From the NCBI GenBank assembly GCA_039196965.1, contig JBCCUK010000022.1, forward strand, positions 12,056-76,055: 64,000 nt of DNA. The letters run 5' to 3'. Below, one piece after another: positions 18,111 to 26,357 of this stretch. Under the pieces are notes generated by a model that worked only from the letters and a program-made list of their open reading frames with translations, did no database searches and was not told the DNA's origin. Source of the stretch: CALLCD01 sp039196965. Lineage in GTDB: Bacteria; Pseudomonadota; Alphaproteobacteria; Caulobacterales; Hyphomonadaceae. Each line of letters opens with the position of its first letter. Position 1 is the stretch's first letter. The translations under genes were made by a program, and so were the position numbers.

Positions 18111-18710
18111 CTAGGCCTCTGGCAGAATGATCTGCCCGGATAGATTGATCAGAACCTCTTCGGCATCGAAGAATTCAGCGCCTTCGGGCTCGTCGCCTTT
18201 GAACATGATGATTTCAGCCATGGCTTCATAGCTGACGCGCTCCTGGAAGGAGGTCGGTCCGCCGAAGAACGGGTCATGGAAGCCGCCAAAGGCTCCAAAG
18301 CTCGGCCCGAAACCGCGGCCGTAGAAGCCGCCGAACCTTGAAAATCGGCCATAGGGATAACCGACATTGTAGAAGCCGGGGTGTGGCCCGAAGCCGTAGA
18401 AATTATAGTAGAAGGGCGATGAAAAACCTGTCGCGATAAAGCGTGATTGAACGTCTGTATCGCGGCTGACAATCTGGAAATAATCAAACCCGTTCTGGGT
18501 TGTGAGTTCCGCTGCGCGATAGAGGAGATAGGTTTCTACAGTCTGACGTTCCGTGAGCGTATTACCTGAAAAGGAGATGGCCCAGCGATTGGTTTCAATC
18601 TGCTGGTCATTGTATCCGCCATCGGAGTTTACCTGGGGCTGATAGGGGGTCGCAGTAGCACAGGCCGCCAGAAAGACGAGGCCTGCTGCTAAGCTAAGAA
18701 TGTTCTTCAT
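18111..18710 (-). CDS. CC0125/CC1285-family lipoprotein
   Basis: A 199-residue lipoprotein with lipobox Leu-Ala-Ala-Cys near residue 17. The N-terminal mature part ('TPYQPQ...GGYNDQQIETNRWAISFSGNTLTERQTVETYLLYRAAELT') matches the CC0125/CC1285-type lipoproteins known from Caulobacter and relatives. A Gly/Phe/Tyr-rich low-complexity stretch occupies about residues 95-150 and is probably unstructured. AAGGAG lies 8 nt before the ATG. Function is unknown. The gene converges on the aminotransferase. Confidence 0.82.
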   Translation of the reverse strand: MKNILSLAAGLVFLAACATATPYQPQVNSDGGYNDQQIETNRWAISFSGNTLTERQTVETYLLYRAAELTTQNGFDYFQIVSRDTDVQSRFIATGFSSPFYYNFYGFGPHPGFYNVGYPYGRFSRFGGFYGRGFGPSFGAFGGFHDPFFGGPTSFQERVSYEAMAEIIMFKGDEPEGAEFFDAEEVLINLSGQIILPEA

Positions 18711-18887
18711 AACTGTCGCTCCTTCGAGAGCGCTCTATTTCAGAGCAGTTTTTGCTCCGCACCCGACTGTTTTATTAACATTTGCAACATGAACGCCAAA
18801 GTAACGGGCGGGCCTCATTTCTCCACCTCAGGTAAACTCTTTGGTCTTTTCTCGCGCTGCGAAGACGAACTCACGAGGAGAGAATGT

Positions 18888-19709
18888 CTAGCTTTCGCTG
18901 GTTTCCGGGTCCGGAACACCCACAGCGTGAAAACCGGCATCTACGTGTATAACTTCGCCAGCGATGGACCGCCCGAGTGGCGAAAGGAGGTAAAGCGCGC
19001 AGCCAGCGACGCCTTCCATACTGGTGTCTTCCTTTAAAAGGGACCATTCACGGCCAGTGCCCATTAGGGATTTGCCGCCTCTTATTCCGGCAAGAGACAG
19101 TGTCTTCATCGCCCCTGCGGAAATGGCATTTACCCGAATGCCCTCAGGGCCCAAATCCCTTGCGGCATAGCGGGTGGAAGCTTCGAGGGCTGCTTTTGCC
19201 ACACCCATCACATTATATGATGGTACGGTTCGTTCTGCCCCTAAGTAAGTCATGCATAGAATAGAGCCGCCATTGGGCATAAGCGCGGAAGCTCTCCGAG
19301 CGGCATCAATGAAGGAGAAAACGGAGATATCCATGGCGCGGGTGAAGCCTTCGCGCGTGGTGTTTGCCACCATGGAGCCCTGCAATTCGTCCTTCCCGGC
19401 AAAGGCGATCGAGTGAACGAGGAAGTCGATGGTGCCCCAGCGCTCTTTAACCATGTCGAAAGCCGCGTCCATTTGGGAATCGTCGGTCACATCGGCCTGA
19501 ACCATGAAATCCTGACCTATGCTTTCGACCAGTGGCCGGACCCGGCGTTCAAGTTTTTCGCCCTGATAGGTGAAGGCAAGCTCTGCGCCCTGGGCGACGA
19601 GCTGCTGAGATATGCCCCAGGCGATGGAGTTCTGGTTCGCCACACCCATTACAATGCCGCGCTTGCCCGCCATCAGGTCACCGGTCGGAAATGCCCAGTC
19701 ATCTGCCAT
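18888..19709 (-). CDS. fabI: Enoyl-ACP reductase FabI
   Basis: FabI reduces trans-2-enoyl-ACP with NADH in the last step of each cycle of fatty-acid elongation. The variant cofactor motif 'GKRGIVMGVANQNSIAWGIS' is near residues 15-34, and the catalytic Tyr-x6-Lys follows as 'SYNVMGVAKAALEAS' around 158-172. 'ISAGAMKTLSLAGI' and the C-terminal 'LGRSIAGEVIHVDAG' are typical. The length of 273 residues fits. AGAGG lies 8 nt before the ATG. The call is secure. Confidence 0.95.
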   Translation of the reverse strand: MADDWAFPTGDLMAGKRGIVMGVANQNSIAWGISQQLVAQGAELAFTYQGEKLERRVRPLVESIGQDFMVQADVTDDSQMDAAFDMVKERWGTIDFLVHSIAFAGKDELQGSMVANTTREGFTRAMDISVFSFIDAARRASALMPNGGSILCMTYLGAERTVPSYNVMGVAKAALEASTRYAARDLGPEGIRVNAISAGAMKTLSLAGIRGGKSLMGTGREWSLLKEDTSMEGVAGCALYLLSPLGRSIAGEVIHVDAGFHAVGVPDPETSES

Positions 19710-19855
19710 GATTGTCGCCTCTTAAGTCTGGTCTGCCTGTTCGGCTGACAGCGCTAGGTGGCGTCAGAGTTAAGGTCAAGCGCTTGAAGCTGGCCTGAAT
19801 CTTGAATTTCCCCCCTCAAGCGCGTTTTCGCTGCGCAAATGTGAGGTAGACAACC

Positions 19856-20104
19856 ATGGCAAACCGCAATCTGCCGCAGTTTAGTGGATCTGAACGAAGC
19901 GTGCGTGCGCGCCGTATTCAGCGTCCGGAAAAACGGGATGTTCCGATCTTTGTTCTGGTGATCATCGGCATCTATATTGGCGTTCTGTCTTTCTATCTTA
20001 TCGCTGAAGACAAGATTGACTTTGCTCCGACAGTGTCATCGTCAATCGAGACGGCTGATCCCGTCGCCCAGAAATTCGCAAATACGGATTTGCCCACGCC
20101 CTGA
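19856..20104 (+). CDS. Small single-span membrane protein
   Basis: An 82-residue protein with a basic N-terminus (about 25 residues, many Arg), one hydrophobic span around residues 30-50 ('VPIFVLVIIGIYIGVLSFYLI') and a short acidic tail. I do not recognise it. GAGG lies 9 nt upstream of the ATG and coding capacity is intact. It stands just before the pair of paralogous exported proteins and may be cotranscribed with the first. Confidence 0.6.
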   Translation: MANRNLPQFSGSERSVRARRIQRPEKRDVPIFVLVIIGIYIGVLSFYLIAEDKIDFAPTVSSSIETADPVAQKFANTDLPTP

Positions 20105-20131
20105 CCTGAAATCTGTGGAGGGGCGGCGGCA

Positions 20132-20830
20132 ATGGCGGAAAAGACAAATCTGACCAGATGGCTCGCAATAGCCGGCGCAGGGGTGATCGGGCTTTTGTCC
20201 TCTCTTTCCAACGCAAATACGCAAATCATCTACCACATAAGGTTCGAAACCGGGCCTGTAGTGATTGTTTGGGGGGACACCGCACCGGGTAAGCTTGTGG
20301 TGCCGATCAATTCGTCCGATAGGGGAGCGTTGCGGCACCACGAGATCGGTATTCAGCTACCTCTCGCGGGCCCCGGCGAGCTTGACCCGATTGAAACCGG
20401 TCTTTCATCGACGAGATCTTATCCCCTGGAATCGGCTGGGAGGTATTTCCACGTCGCATCGAACGCCCCGTTCTACATCGATGCGCAGCTGATATCAGCG
20501 GGCGCTCTGAGTGCACAGGCTCTAGAGGCGACCGTGTTTCGAATGGGTGTGCAAGTGTCGTCACCGGTCGGCCCGCGCTTTGGATCGAGCGCACAGTATC
20601 CCCATAGTGGCGGGCAAAATGCGGGGTTTTCTGAGCACTCTTTCTATCTTTCCGAGTTGCGGGCACCTAAGACGGTCTATCGCGGCAATCGGAAAACGGC
20701 GGCGCGGCAGGGGAGCATTGCCGATCAATCGGTGCGGTTTGTCGCAGAGCCTGTTCTTTCCGGCGTTAATAGCGGAAATCCTCTGTCTCATAAGGCAGCA
20801 GACATTCTGTTTACGGTCTACACGCCCTGA
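20132..20830 (+). CDS. Exported protein of unknown function (paralogue A)
   Basis: A 232-residue protein with a probable signal peptide (about 29 residues ending 'LSNANTQ'). It is clearly homologous to the next gene: both share 'VIVW' near the mature N-terminus, 'FxVASNxxFxI', 'FGxxAQxPHSGGxxAGF', 'V(Y/F)xGNxxTAxxG(S/T)I' with 'QSVRF', and a C-terminal 'VYTP/VFVP'. No named domain is recognised. The product is expected to be periplasmic or extracellular and beta-rich. GGAGGGG lies 8 nt upstream of the start. Confidence 0.7.
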   Translation: MAEKTNLTRWLAIAGAGVIGLLSSLSNANTQIIYHIRFETGPVVIVWGDTAPGKLVVPINSSDRGALRHHEIGIQLPLAGPGELDPIETGLSSTRSYPLESAGRYFHVASNAPFYIDAQLISAGALSAQALEATVFRMGVQVSSPVGPRFGSSAQYPHSGGQNAGFSEHSFYLSELRAPKTVYRGNRKTAARQGSIADQSVRFVAEPVLSGVNSGNPLSHKAADILFTVYTP

Positions 20831-20934
20831 AACATGAATCAAATCCGCCCGATTTTCAGGCGAGGTTAAAGCTTCCCAAAGACCTTTATGATTAATCGCT
20901 TCATCAGAATAGAACACTCAGAGGCGTAGCTACT

Positions 20935-21762
20935 ATGGGCGGTAGGGCTAAACATATCCTTCTGGGCGCGATTTGTGCTGGGCTAACATCGGTTGCTCAT
21001 GCCAGCGTCCTCGACAATCCTGCATTTGATGTACAGGGTCTCGTTATCGTATGGAGCGCGGCCGCCGACGGCACTGTGCCCGTCGTGAGTGACTTTGTTG
21101 TGGAGACCGGCGCTCCGGGCGGTACAGATCTGATAGCAAACGATGCATTTACGGTGGTCACCGGCTCGCTCCTGACGACCCAGGATTCTACCGGCGCATT
21201 TGGTGGCATTCCCTACGTAATCAGCGATACGGCAAGCGGTGATATCAATACGGACTCCAATGGCGACGGGAATATCACCGGCGACGATGCTATCAGCGCG
21301 TTTGAGCTGAACCCGGCGATTGATACGCGTGTCGATGCTGTGTCTACCCGTACCAGTTTCTATGTTGCATCGAACACAGCCTTCAACATTACCGGTGAAC
21401 TTACCGATCAGAATTCCGACATTGTCGGCATCAACCTGTCAGACTTCATCACTTTGGAAATGAATGTGACGGTCAGCGACACCGATGGCGGGTTGACCTT
21501 TGGCGGTGATGCCCAGGCCCCCCATTCCGGAGGGCCGACCGCAGGCTTTACCGGGCCAAACCCCCGTATCCTCTCAACGCTCGACAGCGGCGGCGCGACG
21601 GTTTTCTCGGGCAATCAGGCGACGGCTTCTAATCCGGGAACGATCCTGACCCAGTCGGTCCGCTTCGATCAGGTCTATTCCATCGGTTTTACCGGATATG
21701 ACCTGTCCTTTGGCACGTTCGATTTCGATGCGACGGTCGTTTACACGGTCTTCGTGCCGTAG
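20935..21762 (+). CDS. Exported protein of unknown function (paralogue B)
   Basis: A 275-residue protein with a signal peptide ending 'SVAHA' before 'SVLDN'. It is homologous to the preceding gene (shared 'GLVIVW', 'FYVASNTAFNITGEL', 'FGGDAQAPHSGGPTAGF', 'VFSGNQATASNPGTI', 'QSVRF'). It carries an insertion with a dockerin/EF-hand-like calcium loop, 'NTDSNGDGNITGDDA', around residues 103-117, that paralogue A lacks. No known family is recognised. AGAGG lies 10 nt upstream of the ATG. It may be a surface or matrix protein, but that is only a guess. Confidence 0.7.
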   Translation: MGGRAKHILLGAICAGLTSVAHASVLDNPAFDVQGLVIVWSAAADGTVPVVSDFVVETGAPGGTDLIANDAFTVVTGSLLTTQDSTGAFGGIPYVISDTASGDINTDSNGDGNITGDDAISAFELNPAIDTRVDAVSTRTSFYVASNTAFNITGELTDQNSDIVGINLSDFITLEMNVTVSDTDGGLTFGGDAQAPHSGGPTAGFTGPNPRILSTLDSGGATVFSGNQATASNPGTILTQSVRFDQVYSIGFTGYDLSFGTFDFDATVVYTVFVP

Positions 21763-21894
21763 ATCCGGCCTAAGCATTAAACTTTGAACAGATACTGCAG
21801 TTTGCAGCTGCTTATGCGGCGAAGTCTTAAGATCCCCAAAGAATTCATTAACCATTCACGGGCTTACTCTCCGGGCAAGAGAGGATGAGTGCCC

Positions 21895-22875
21895 ATGCGT
21901 ATGAAGATGTTCGCTGCTGAAAGTGTCGATGCTGCCCGTGCCCTGGTGTCTGCCGAGATGGGAGAAGGCGCGGTGATCCTTTCGGAACGCGAGGTCGACG
22001 GACGAGTGGAAGTTCGTGCTGCCACCGATGGTGGCCGGAAAGGCGGCGATAAGCCTCTATTCCTGCGCGGGCTGGAGCGTGATGAAGCACCGTCAACGGT
22101 TCTGTCCCACAGGCTGCGCGATACGCTGACATGGCATGGGGTTCCGCGCCGGTTTGTCGACCGCATCATCAGCGGTGTCGATACGGACATGACGGACCCC
22201 GCCGAAGCGCTTGCATCCGGTCTTGAGGGGCTGGTGCGGTGCGCGCCCATGACGTCTCGCCCCGAGAGAGACATTCTGCTAGTTGGTCCACCGGGCCATG
22301 GCCGGACCTCCACAGTTGCGAAACTTACCCGCAGGGCGGCCGTGGCGCAGACCGAGATCCTTCCCGTTGCCGCTGATTTCGACGCCACCGCAGGCGGCGA
22401 GCAGCTGTCGGCTTACCTCGAACTTGAACGCGCTCAGGTCCGCATTGCGCAGGAGCCGGACGCGCTCTTCTCCCTGCTGGATGAAGCGCGGCGACACGAT
22501 CAGCGCTGCATTATCGATTTACCGGCGATCATACCATTCGATCAGGAAGACCTTGCGCGGCTGAAGGATCTCGTTGCTGCGATCAATGCCGAACCTGTTC
22601 TGGTGCTCTCCGCTGAAGGTCACCCCGAAGATCAGGCGGAGGCCGCCCGGGCCTATGCGGGTGCAGGGGTTCGCCGGGCGATCCTGACCAAGCTCGATGT
22701 CGCACGACGGCGAGGGGGTGCGATCGCGGCCCTGGCCAGTGCTCGAATTTCGCTGTCACATCTCGCTGTGACCCCATTTATCGGAGGAGGGCTCGTTCCG
22801 GCCGCTCCTGCAAGGCTTGCCGCACTCCTCATGGAGGATGCTGCCGGTGAGGATGCTTTGAGAGGAGCTGCGTAA
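21895..22875 (+). CDS. flhF: FlhF-like flagellar protein with degenerate GTPase motifs
   Basis: A 326-residue FlhF homologue. FlhF is an SRP-type GTPase that sets flagellar number and polar position. The N-terminal 'MKMFAAESVDAARALVSAEMGEGAVILS' is typical, and 'LTKLDVARRRGGAIAAL' preserves the G4 region (Thr265-Lys-x-Asp268). Elsewhere the catalytic motifs have decayed. The P-loop reads GPPGHGRTS at residues 131-139 with Arg137 in place of the invariant Lys. The DTAG motif reads Asp-Leu-Pro-Ala at 208-211, and the usual DTYRIGA is 'DFDATAG'. GTP hydrolysis is therefore doubtful. The ATG at 21895 has GAGGA 9 nt upstream. A half CtrA-type site TTAACCAT lies at 21848-21855. Its stop overlaps the flhG start (TAATG). 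Confidence 0.8.
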   Translation: MRMKMFAAESVDAARALVSAEMGEGAVILSEREVDGRVEVRAATDGGRKGGDKPLFLRGLERDEAPSTVLSHRLRDTLTWHGVPRRFVDRIISGVDTDMTDPAEALASGLEGLVRCAPMTSRPERDILLVGPPGHGRTSTVAKLTRRAAVAQTEILPVAADFDATAGGEQLSAYLELERAQVRIAQEPDALFSLLDEARRHDQRCIIDLPAIIPFDQEDLARLKDLVAAINAEPVLVLSAEGHPEDQAEAARAYAGAGVRRAILTKLDVARRRGGAIAALASARISLSHLAVTPFIGGGLVPAAPARLAALLMEDAAGEDALRGAA

Positions 22876-23720
22876 TGAGCTTCATGTTACGAAAATCGGT
22901 TGAAACCCCAGCGCCGATGCCGAGAACTCGGGTGCAGCCTGCATCCATCGTTGCCGTTGCTTCCGGTAAGGGCGGGGTCGGCAAGACCTTCATGGCGATC
23001 ACACTCGCCAGTGCATTTGCCAAGGCTGGCAAGCGTACGCTTCTTGTTGACGGCGATCTCGGCCTTGCAAATGTCGATGTTCAGCTCGGCATAGCACCGG
23101 AAACCGATCTTGCCGCGGTCGTCTCCGGATGGGTCGAGCTGGATGACGCTGTTACGCCTGTCGATGGCGGCGCGGCCGATGGCGGATTTGACGTGCTTCC
23201 GGGCAGATCCGGGTCCGGGGCGCTTGCCGAATTGCCCCAGGAAGAAGTGGCGCGCCTTGCCGCCGGGCTTTCCGCGCTTGCCTTGCAATATGATCAGGTC
23301 GTCGTCGACCTTGGAGCCGGGATCGAGGCCAACTGCATGCGCCTTGCCAGAGCTGCCGACAAAGCGGTGATGGTGATCACCGACGAGCCGACATCAATGA
23401 CCGACGCTTATGCCTTCATCAAAGTGCTGCGGGGCTATGCGCCGAAAGTTGAGCCTGTCATCGCGATCAATCAGGCCGAGACACGCTCGGCCGGTCAGCG
23501 CACCTATGAGGCGATTGCCCGGGCCTGCGAGACATTCCTCGGCTTCCGCCCCCGTCTTGCTGGCACGGTGATACGCGACGACAAAGTCCGTGAAGCGATC
23601 CGGCGGCAGCAGACGCTGATCTCGACCGAGCCAAGTTCGCAGCCAATTCAGGATGCGCTTGCCATCGCTCAAGGTCTGCTCGGCGGACCGTCACAGCCAG
23701 ACCAACCCATGGTGAGCTAA
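22875..23720 (+). CDS. flhG: FlhG/MinD-like flagellar number ATPase
   Basis: A 281-residue P-loop ATPase of the MinD/ParA group, of the FlhG (FleN) type, which restrains flagellar number together with FlhF. The deviant Walker A motif 'SGKGGVGKT' is near residues 30-38, 'LLVDGDLGLANVDVQLG' follows, and 'VVVDLGAGIEANCM' is the Walker B region. 'INQAETRSAGQRTYEAIARACETFLG' is typical of FlhG. The start shares one base with the flhF stop, giving tight coupling. Assignment rests on this pairing and on the motifs. Confidence 0.87.
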   Translation: MSFMLRKSVETPAPMPRTRVQPASIVAVASGKGGVGKTFMAITLASAFAKAGKRTLLVDGDLGLANVDVQLGIAPETDLAAVVSGWVELDDAVTPVDGGAADGGFDVLPGRSGSGALAELPQEEVARLAAGLSALALQYDQVVVDLGAGIEANCMRLARAADKAVMVITDEPTSMTDAYAFIKVLRGYAPKVEPVIAINQAETRSAGQRTYEAIARACETFLGFRPRLAGTVIRDDKVREAIRRQQTLISTEPSSQPIQDALAIAQGLLGGPSQPDQPMVS

Positions 23721-23775
23721 CAGGTTCGGTCTTCGTCAGTTCTACTCTGTATGCTGACAGGATACTATCTGAGCC

Positions 23776-24636
23776 TCAGGGCTTCTGCCCGGGTATGTTG
23801 ATGCGGTTTGTAATCTCCGAAATACGTGTCAGGCTCTGGAGAGCGGCAGGTAAAGTGACAGCTGATTCAATGAATTCGTATGAATAGGTCACTATTGAAA
23901 ATACCTGCCCGGGTGATGCATTTATTTGCGTGGCCGCAAACCAAAGATTGCCGCCGAGCATGGTCAGTAGAACGGCGAATATCAGCCCGTAAACAATGGC
24001 TTCGGTATCGGACAGCCTTACTTCGAAACGACGAAGAGAAAGTAAGTGATCACGGATGTGATCCTCTTTTGAATTTATCAGTACAGATACCTGTTTCTCA
24101 GTCTGCTCATTCAAACCTTGGTTCAGTTTGAAGAACCGGCTGCTGGATACGCTGTAAACGACGAGCGCTAGAAGTCCCGCGCCACCTGCCGAAACGGCCA
24201 GTATTGAATGAAAGGAAAACAGGATTGCGATGGCCGCAATAACCTGGACACAGGCAGTGAGGACGACCGGCGCTTCGATCTCCAGAAAATCGATCAGTTC
24301 CCGGCTCATATCCAGGCGGGCGGTAATGGATGATAGTGGTCGCTCTCTCGCCTGTCCGACGACGGCTTCACCAAGCGCGACACGCATCGAACCGTAGGCC
24401 CGCGTGTCGTAGGCGCGGCGGGCGACGCCGACAATCAGCAAAACTCCCATGGCCCCGATCAGGGTCAGAAACGCCGTCCTATCGCGATTCAACAAGCCAT
24501 CAATAGATCGTCCGATCAGTAAGGGCAGTGCCACAAGGAGAATCGTTTCAAAAAGCGTCAGGCTCCATGTTATAAAGATTTTCCGCCAATATATTTTCGC
24601 GATCGATCGAAGAGAGAGCCTGCGATCAAGCAACAT
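23776..24636 (-). CDS. Orphan ABC-type six-span membrane domain protein
   Basis: A 286-residue integral membrane protein matching the ABC transporter six-transmembrane (ABC_membrane_3-like) domain, with no ATP-binding domain attached. About six spans are visible, and a long cytoplasmic loop with 'RERPLSSITARLDMSRELIDFLE' lies between spans 2 and 3, as in exporters. No nucleotide-binding subunit gene is nearby. It lies 8 bp downstream of the hydroxylase gene and is probably the last gene of the TetR operon. What it does without an ATPase is unknown. Confidence 0.78.
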   Translation of the reverse strand: MLLDRRLSLRSIAKIYWRKIFITWSLTLFETILLVALPLLIGRSIDGLLNRDRTAFLTLIGAMGVLLIVGVARRAYDTRAYGSMRVALGEAVVGQARERPLSSITARLDMSRELIDFLEIEAPVVLTACVQVIAAIAILFSFHSILAVSAGGAGLLALVVYSVSSSRFFKLNQGLNEQTEKQVSVLINSKEDHIRDHLLSLRRFEVRLSDTEAIVYGLIFAVLLTMLGGNLWFAATQINASPGQVFSIVTYSYEFIESAVTLPAALQSLTRISEITNRINIPGQKP

Positions 24637-24644
24637 GGGACAAC

Positions 24645-25523
24645 CTAGTGGTCCGGCTGTTTTAAGGCTACTGTGGGTGTCTCAGGCGTCCAGCCGGGCT
24701 TACCGAAGAGATACATCCACACCTCACCGAATGAGCGCGCTTTTCCGATGTCAGTGAAGAACTCCGGAAGCTCTGAAAACCAAACAGTGATCGGATTAAC
24801 GCTGTTAAAATCTCGCTTCAGTCCGTAATTCGGGCGTTCTTCTTCGCGCTGGAATGTTCCGAACAGGCGGTCCCAAATAATCAGTATGCCGCCATAGTTT
24901 TTGTCGACATATTTGTCATCGCAACCATGATGTACACGGTGATTGGATGGGGTGTTGAGAAAGTCGTCCAGTACTCCCAGCTTCCCGATCAGCTCCGTAT
25001 GGATCCAGCTCTGATAGGCGAGCACAATGAGCACGCCGGAGAAGATCAGCGCAGGCGGAAACCCCAGAAAGATCAGTGGCAAGTGGAAGAGGATGGAGAT
25101 GACGCCTTCCAAGGGGCCAAAACGTATCGCCACGCTGGCATTCATGTGACGCGAGGAATGATGCACGGCATGTTGGGTCCAGAACACACGGACCTCATGG
25201 GCGATTCGATGCTCCCAGTAATAGATAAAGTCGCAGGCGAGAAGGGCGAGCGCTATTGTCCACGGCGCGATGGGAAGTGCCCAGCTCACATAGGTTTCAC
25301 TAAGAAAAATGTAGCCGAGATAGGCAACTGAGAGCACAAAGGTCTCAATCAGAACAGATGGGATCTGTGTGGAGATGCTGGCGATCATGTCGAGATGGCC
25401 GCGCCCCCGGAACGATTTTTCAAAAAGGCCTTTGACGATTTCAATGACGAGGATTGCTGCTCCGATGAGGAGAAAAATCTCGTCGAATGAACTGGCGAAT
25501 GCCTGAATGTCAGCAGCGGTCAT
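24645..25523 (-). CDS. Sterol desaturase/fatty acid hydroxylase family protein
   Basis: A 292-residue membrane di-iron hydroxylase (PF04116). The histidine boxes read 'HRIAHE' and 'WTQHAVHHSSRHMN' around residues 106-127, and 'HRVHHGCDD' near 202. About four membrane spans are present. The substrate could be a sterol-like, carotenoid or acyl lipid. The ATG at 25523 has AGGAGG 5 nt upstream and overlaps the TetR stop as ATGA, so the two are translationally coupled. The C-terminal 'FGEVWMYLFGKPGW' also occurs in lipid-modifying family members. Confidence 0.87.
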   Translation of the reverse strand: MTAADIQAFASSFDEIFLLIGAAILVIEIVKGLFEKSFRGRGHLDMIASISTQIPSVLIETFVLSVAYLGYIFLSETYVSWALPIAPWTIALALLACDFIYYWEHRIAHEVRVFWTQHAVHHSSRHMNASVAIRFGPLEGVISILFHLPLIFLGFPPALIFSGVLIVLAYQSWIHTELIGKLGVLDDFLNTPSNHRVHHGCDDKYVDKNYGGILIIWDRLFGTFQREEERPNYGLKRDFNSVNPITVWFSELPEFFTDIGKARSFGEVWMYLFGKPGWTPETPTVALKQPDH

Positions 25524-26080
25524 TTTCTCCTCCTGCCGAGACCAGTGGTTAGCGTACGCCATGCCAAATCCGCCGCTTGGTTTTGGGTGGTTTCGCCGGC
25601 TTTGACATTTTCCCAAGCGGCATAGAGTAGATGATCGAATGCCTGAATGATCCAACCCGTTGGCACGCTTTTGTTGAACAGGCCTTCTGCTTTTGCCTCT
25701 TCCACCATGTCGCGGGTTTCGCGCTGTTGGCGGGCATATGCCGCCGCGATCTCGGGATCATTGTCAATCGGTTCCAGCGCCAGAAAGCCGTGACGGTCAC
25801 CGAGCGGGATTAGAGCTGCCAGCACTCGTTGAAATGCCTCGGCGACGGAGGTGACGTTGGCACAGGCGGCTTCGGCCGCTGCATCCATTTCATCTATGGC
25901 AATGAGTGCCAGAGCACGCACAAGGTCATTACGGCTTGCAAAATGCCGATGCAATGTGGCGCGGCCGACTCCTGCGCGGTCGGAGATTTCGGAGAGAGCA
26001 GCACTTGGATCGCGGCTAAAAATATCAAACGCGGCTTCTATAATGGCGTCTCTGGTCGTTGGTCGTAGTGAATTTATCAT
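25520..26080 (-). CDS. TetR-family regulator of the hydroxylase operon
   Basis: A 186-residue TetR/AcrR regulator. The N-terminal HTH reads 'RDAIIEAAFDIFSRDPSAALSEISDRAGVGRATLHRHFASRNDLVRAL' over residues ~8-55; the rest is a helical ligand-binding domain. I chose the ATG at 26080 because the alternative ATG at 26098 would place a perfect palindromic operator inside the reading frame. Neither has a good ribosome site. It heads an operon with the hydroxylase and orphan ABC membrane domain and probably represses it through the operators at 26079-26133. Confidence 0.88.
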   Translation of the reverse strand: MINSLRPTTRDAIIEAAFDIFSRDPSAALSEISDRAGVGRATLHRHFASRNDLVRALALIAIDEMDAAAEAACANVTSVAEAFQRVLAALIPLGDRHGFLALEPIDNDPEIAAAYARQQRETRDMVEEAKAEGLFNKSVPTGWIIQAFDHLLYAAWENVKAGETTQNQAADLAWRTLTTGLGRRRK

Positions 26081-26133
26081 GAGACAAATATGTCTCATAT
26101 GAGATAAATGTCAATATCCGCCAAATATCTCAT
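26079..26133. promoter_or_regulatory. TetR operator array
   Basis: Four related half-sites alternate in orientation: ATGAGACA (26079-26086), TGTCTCAT (26091-26098), ATGAGATA (26099-26106) and TATCTCAT (26126-26133). The first two make a perfect 20-bp inverted repeat, and the second and third share the 12-bp palindrome TCTCATATGAGA at 26093-26104. The array abuts the TetR start and is the likely autorepression site. It may also face truB, whose start lies 225 bp away. Confidence 0.7.
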
Positions 26134-26357
26134 TTCGGAAAGAACACTCCGGACATCTCTTGGACCGACGCTCACGAACTGCTCCCATCGGTCTGCATTT
26201 ATCTGCCTCTAACCCAGGCCGGAAAAAAGCCCAGACAGCTGTTCCGTGGGCTTCCCAAATCTTACGCACTCTGCCATTAGGCGCGCTTTCCAGTCGCTGG
26301 CGGCGTGTCCGATCCTCCCGTCAGCTATGCAGACCAGACCATATAGAAGAGAAAAAC

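Noticed and set aside
20935..23720. Calling the two exported paralogues flagellin or flagellar structural proteins because flhF-flhG follow
   Set aside because: They lack flagellin or hook motifs and carry cleavable signal peptides, which axial flagellar proteins do not. Position alone is too weak.
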